Source: an uncultured Eubacteriales bacterium (GTDB lineage Bacteria; Bacillota; Clostridia; Lachnospirales; Lachnospiraceae). Taken from it: a stretch of DNA of 17,697 nt. The DNA lies in NCBI GenBank assembly GCA_949297565.1, contig CASFUI010000016.1, positions 1-17,697 on the forward strand. The letters are read 5' to 3'. The notes below the pieces were generated by a model. The model had not been told where the DNA came from. It searched no databases and was given only the letters and a program-made list of their open reading frames with translations. Both the position numbers and the translations under genes were made by a program. The number at the start of each line of letters is the position of its first letter. The stretch's first letter is position 1. Positions 14,451 to 17,697 of the stretch are shown here, in pieces.

Positions 14451-15233
14451 TTGTTTTCAAATACTTATCCAAACAGAGAGTATAAGGATGCACTGTTCAG
14501 GTTTATATTTAATAATCCGGAAGATTTATTGAGCTTATATGAACATCAGAGTTCGTTTAATCCCAACATGCCTGTGAGAGGTCTCGTATATTTTGGACAG
14601 CTGTACAGTCAGTATATACATGAAGAGGGATTGGATATTTATGTTTCGGAATTGGTAAAACTTCCGGTGCCACAGTACATCGTATTTTACAACGGATTGA
14701 AAAAGGAGCCCGAAAGATGTGAGTTGAAATTATCTGATGCTTTTTCATCTGACAAAGAAGGGGTTAAACCGTGCATTGAATTGACGGCAGTAATGCTCAA
14801 TATAAATTTAGGCAACAATATACATATAATGGAGAGGTGCGGTAAACTTCGTGAATATTCACAGTTTATAAGTTTGGTGCGAGGGTATTTATCCGAGGGG
14901 AATTATATAAAAATAGCCTTAGAGCTTGCAATTAAAGATGCAATCAGCAATAATATACTTAAAGAAATACTGCTGAAACAGCGGGCGGAGGTGTGTAAAA
15001 TGTTTTTGACAGAGTATGACGAGGAGCAGCACTTAAAGAATGTAATGCGGATTGGGTTTAAGGAAGGTCGTGAAGAGGGATACAATGTCGGAAGACAGGA
15101 GGGGATAAATGCCATAGTAAAAGAAAGCATTGAATATGGACAGAATAGAACAGATATTGTAAAGAAACTTATTAAATACTTTGATTTGAGTGAATACGAA
15201 GCAGAGGAGTATTTTGACAAGTATTCAAAATAA
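14451..15233 (+). CDS. Rpn/PDDEXK_2-family protein with internal deletion in the nuclease domain
   Basis: A 260-residue member of the Rpn recombination-promoting nuclease/putative transposase family, common in Lachnospiraceae. Recognised: YKDALFRFIF (11-20), EHQSSFNPNMPVRGLVYF (31-48), LPVPQYIVFYNG (71-82), ELKLSDAF (91-98), LTAVMLNIN (111-119), CGKLREYSQF, and the EGREEG repeats near the C-terminus. In the family, roughly 40 residues separate LLSLY from LYEHQS and carry the first catalytic acid (a KND segment); here they are fused as LLSLYEHQSS. The remaining ExQ half is kept, so nuclease activity is unlikely. The frame is intact. The start is TTG with a strong ribosome site; an ATG at 14409 is less likely. 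I recalled the family layout from memory and did not align it. Confidence 0.8.
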   Translation: MFSNTYPNREYKDALFRFIFNNPEDLLSLYEHQSSFNPNMPVRGLVYFGQLYSQYIHEEGLDIYVSELVKLPVPQYIVFYNGLKKEPERCELKLSDAFSSDKEGVKPCIELTAVMLNINLGNNIHIMERCGKLREYSQFISLVRGYLSEGNYIKIALELAIKDAISNNILKEILLKQRAEVCKMFLTEYDEEQHLKNVMRIGFKEGREEGYNVGRQEGINAIVKESIEYGQNRTDIVKKLIKYFDLSEYEAEEYFDKYSK

Positions 15234-15301
15234 TATTTGTGTGTGCATGATTGCCATAAGCTTATTATGTGCATAAAGAGCGCTCAGGAATGGAGAATAT
15301 A

Positions 15302-16075
15302 ATGGCAGATAAATCGTCTGATTACAGCTTGAAAGGTCCGGTTATATATATGGCTTCTGTCGAGCAGCTCAGAGATGAAAAGTTTTTTGGAACAGCTTAT
15401 AAAGCGGTCAGCAGTGAGCGCAGAACAAAAGCTGATAAGCTTAAATTCTTAGATGATAAATGCAGGTGTATAGCTGCCGGACTTTTGCTGAATTATGGAC
15501 TGAGAATGAGACATACGGACCGGCTGAACATTGAAAATTCTTTGGACAAATATGACAGAAAGCATGAGGAAGTCATTGCGGTTGATTTGAAAGAGGCGGT
15601 CAGAGGTTATGACAGCTCATACGATTACAAGGTTTCAGTCACGGAAAAAGGTAAGCCTTATTTTACTGATTATCCCGATATTCATTACAGTGTTACCCAT
15701 TCAAAATCCTCCGCAGCATGTGTTCTGTTTGATAAGCCTGTCGGAATAGATATGGAGGGGCATAGAGCTGATTCCTGTTCCGTTGCAAAGAGATTTTTTT
15801 CTGTTCATGAGAACATATGGATAGAGGAGGGGGCTTCGCAGGAGGAGCGCGACAGAAGATTTCTGAGGCTGTGGACGCTTAAGGAGGCATATTCAAAGAT
15901 GACAGGAGAGGGAATTGCCGCGTGTCTTAACAAAATATATTTTAAGTCGGAAGGCAATACACTTGTCGCTGACTTTGACACAGCAAAATTAAATTATGTT
16001 GATAATTTGAGTTTTGGTATTATAGAATATGAAGCTGATGGCGAACAGATTTCAGTGATTTATAAAAAATATTAA
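15302..16075 (+). CDS. 4'-phosphopantetheinyl transferase (Sfp type)
   Basis: Transfers the phosphopantetheine arm of CoA to carrier proteins of fatty acid, polyketide or peptide synthesis. The 257-residue product is the normal length for the Sfp/HetI class and has both hallmarks: VGIDMEGHR with the metal-binding Asp and Glu, and LWTLKEAYSKMTGEG, the WxxKEA motif. YSVTHSKS upstream fits the CoA-binding His region. Start: GGAG (15292-15295) is 6 nt before the ATG at 15302; in-frame ATGs at 15269 and 15290 lack well-spaced sites. No carrier protein or synthase is visible in the window, so it may serve ACP or a distant pathway. It is followed by a strong terminator. Confidence 0.9.
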   Translation: MADKSSDYSLKGPVIYMASVEQLRDEKFFGTAYKAVSSERRTKADKLKFLDDKCRCIAAGLLLNYGLRMRHTDRLNIENSLDKYDRKHEEVIAVDLKEAVRGYDSSYDYKVSVTEKGKPYFTDYPDIHYSVTHSKSSAACVLFDKPVGIDMEGHRADSCSVAKRFFSVHENIWIEEGASQEERDRRFLRLWTLKEAYSKMTGEGIAACLNKIYFKSEGNTLVADFDTAKLNYVDNLSFGIIEYEADGEQISVIYKKY

Positions 16076-16109
16076 GATAAATTATTTGACATAATAATAG
16101 AGAAACTAA

Positions 16110-16164
16110 CGGCGCGCTGTTTGCAGATATTTCTGGTTTGTTCTGCAAACGGCGCGCCGGTTTT
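16110..16164. terminator. Bidirectional terminator between PPTase and pyrG
   Basis: An 18-bp stem joins 16110-16127 to 16142-16159 (one T-G pair at 16118/16151) around a 14-nt loop. The base is very GC-rich (GGCGCGC), followed by GGTTTTG on the + strand and GTTAGTTTC on the minus strand. It lies between convergent genes, 34 nt past the + strand stop and 57 nt past the pyrG stop. Confidence 0.75.
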
Positions 16165-16216
16165 GTCGGTTACTTAATTATTCAGATAAAATTGTTATAA
16201 TAATATCAACAGGCAA

Positions 16217-17697
16217 TTATCTGTGGTTTTCCTGATAATCTAAAGCAGCGCTTATAAATCCTCTGAAAAGAGGGTGTGGTCTGTTAGGACGTGATTTCAG
16301 CTCAGGGTGAGCCTGTGTTGCTATAAACCACGGATGCTCGGGAATTTCAATCATCTCAACAATTCTTCCGTCAGGTGATATTCCCGAGAGCTTCATTCCG
16401 TTTTCAATAAGCACTTTTCTGTAATCGTTGTTTACCTCATAGCGGTGGCGATGACGTTCATGAATTAACTCTTCGCCGTAAAGCTCGTATGCTTTGCTGG
16501 TCTTGTCCAGAACACATGGATATGAGCCTAGTCTCAATGTTCCGCCGATGTCGTCAATACCCTCCTGGTCAGGCATAAGGTGAATTACAGGGTGTGTTGT
16601 GTCAGGCTTAAGCTCGACGCTGTGGGCATCAGTGTATCCTATAACATCTCTTGCAAATTCAACAATGGATAACTGCATTCCGAGGCAGAGCCCAAGGAAC
16701 GGAACATTATTTTCACGAGCGTAGCGGATTGCCTGAATTTTACCTTCAATACCTCTGTCGCCGAAACCTCCGGGAACAAGTATACCGGAGACGTCTTTCA
16801 GAACTTCGGCTGCATTCTCGGCTGTTACAGTCTCAGAATCAACCCATTTTATATTTACGTCGGCAGAATTAAATACTCCACCGTGTTTAAGAGCCTCTAC
16901 AACACTTATATAAGCGTCATGAAGCTGTATATATTTTCCTACGAGCGCAATAGTAACTTTTTTGGTAGGGTTTTTCCATGCCTTGCACATTGCGCGCCAT
17001 TCATCCAGATCCGGCTCAGGGCAGTCAAGATGCAGACATTCGCAGGCAACCTGAGCAAGTCGCTCCTCCTCCATAGCGAGAGGCGCATCATACAGAATTT
17101 CAACGTCGAGGTTCTGCAAAACATGAGATTTCGGAACATTACAGAATAATGCAATCTTATCTTTTATACCCGGCTCAAGAGGATGCTCTGTACGGCAGAC
17201 AAGAATATCCGGCTGGATACCCATTCCCTGAAGCTCCTTGACGCTTGCCTGTGTAGGCTTTGTCTTCATCTCGCCGGATGCCTTAAGGTAAGGAATCAGC
17301 GTGACGTGGCACAGTATTGCGTTCTCGCGTCCGACCTCGTGCTGGAACTGACGTATAGCTTCGAGGAAAGGCTGGCTTTCAATATCTCCGACAGTGCCGC
17401 CGACCTCAATAATTGCAATTTTTGTCTCATCAGAAGAGTAATCTCTGAAAAATCTGCTTTTAATCTCATTAGTTATGTGAGGAATAACCTGGACGGTGCC
17501 GCCTCCAAAGTCACCGCGCCGCTCCTTCTGGAGTACAGTCCAGTAAACCTTTCCTGTTGTCACATTTGAATTTTTGTTAAGGCTTTCGTCGATAAATCTC
17601 TCATAATGTCCGAGGTCCAGGTCTGTCTCGGCACCGTCATCGGTTACAAAAACCTCGCCGTGCTGGATAGGATTCATGGTGCCGGGGTCAATGTTGA
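16217..17697 (-). CDS. pyrG: CTP synthase (N-terminus outside window)
   Basis: Makes CTP from UTP, ATP and glutamine; last step of pyrimidine nucleotide synthesis. The frame continues to the right edge (the final codons read NIDPGT before MNPIQHGEVFVTDDG), so the ATG at 17677 is internal and about 45 N-terminal residues with the first P-loop are missing. Synthase-domain motifs present: GAETDLDLGHYERF, VGGTVGDIES and SGEMKTKPTQ. The glutaminase domain has LVPGGFGDRG, the nucleophile elbow LCLGMQ with the catalytic Cys, and the His-Glu pair in AHPELKSRP. No gap or odd residue was seen. Confidence 0.97.
   Translation of the reverse strand, partial: NIDPGTMNPIQHGEVFVTDDGAETDLDLGHYERFIDESLNKNSNVTTGKVYWTVLQKERRGDFGGGTVQVIPHITNEIKSRFFRDYSSDETKIAIIEVGGTVGDIESQPFLEAIRQFQHEVGRENAILCHVTLIPYLKASGEMKTKPTQASVKELQGMGIQPDILVCRTEHPLEPGIKDKIALFCNVPKSHVLQNLDVEILYDAPLAMEEERLAQVACECLHLDCPEPDLDEWRAMCKAWKNPTKKVTIALVGKYIQLHDAYISVVEALKHGGVFNSADVNIKWVDSETVTAENAAEVLKDVSGILVPGGFGDRGIEGKIQAIRYARENNVPFLGLCLGMQLSIVEFARDVIGYTDAHSVELKPDTTHPVIHLMPDQEGIDDIGGTLRLGSYPCVLDKTSKAYELYGEELIHERHRHRYEVNNDYRKVLIENGMKLSGISPDGRIVEMIEIPEHPWFIATQAHPELKSRPNRPHPLFRGFISAALDYQENHR

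Noticed and set aside
16651..17569. Several + strand open frames opposite pyrG
   Set aside because: They are antisense to a fully conserved enzyme and show no family features.
1..17697. CRISPR array, tRNA, rRNA, riboswitch or intact insertion sequence
   Set aside because: No regularly spaced repeats, cloverleaf-like TTCGA arms, conserved riboswitch cores or transposase frames were seen by eye; a covariance-model search was not possible.

Overview
The window looks like a chromosomal stretch of a low- to mid-GC Firmicute, most probably a Lachnospiraceae-type Clostridium relative. This rests on recognised protein families (Lachnospiraceae-style Rpn/PDDEXK protein, substrate-binding/permease fusion, FliB-like Cys-rich protein, GCCYG-type Lgt) and on strong GGAGG ribosome binding sites. 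It is inference, not a database result. I see no rRNA, tRNA, CRISPR array or intact insertion sequence.

Layout. 1-330: end of an unrecognised membrane protein, then an orphan hypB GTPase (412-1086). 1310-3590: compact + strand run of nth (endonuclease III), a YkgJ-type Cys-rich protein overlapping it by 8 nt, and an Lgt-family membrane enzyme. 3630-4666: divergent pair, a DUF2752 membrane protein (-) and a small four-helix membrane protein (+). 4804-8391 (-): importer operon of a substrate-binding/permease fusion, a GlnQ-type ATPase and a MATE exporter, with overlapping genes. 8520-14121 (+): FliB-like methylase homologue, HD-domain dGTPase-like enzyme, then an ABC ATPase with two ABC-2 membrane subunits. 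14122-14450: a 329-nt non-coding stretch with a terminator, a perfect 17-bp inverted repeat, a second hairpin and a consensus promoter. 14451-15233: an Rpn/PDDEXK_2-family protein that appears to have lost part of its nuclease domain. 15302-16075: Sfp-type phosphopantetheinyl transferase. 16217-17697 (-): CTP synthase, cut by the window edge.

How genes work together. The importer operon should take up a polar amino acid; the overlapping MATE gene suggests that export is co-expressed with uptake. The three-gene ABC-2 cassette forms a plausible heterodimeric exporter. nth and the YkgJ-type gene are overlapped and probably translationally coupled. The rest are mostly housekeeping or solitary genes.

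Most notable: (1) the substrate-binding domain of the importer fusion is circularly permuted (lobe 2 before lobe 1); (2) the Rpn-family gene has an in-frame internal deletion at its active site but still sits behind a textbook promoter; (3) the Lgt homologue lacks the classical His and Glu positions; (4) the last ABC-2 subunit stops before its expected final membrane helix, next to the hairpin-rich intergenic region. I did not find a clear multi-gene system that I would call new.
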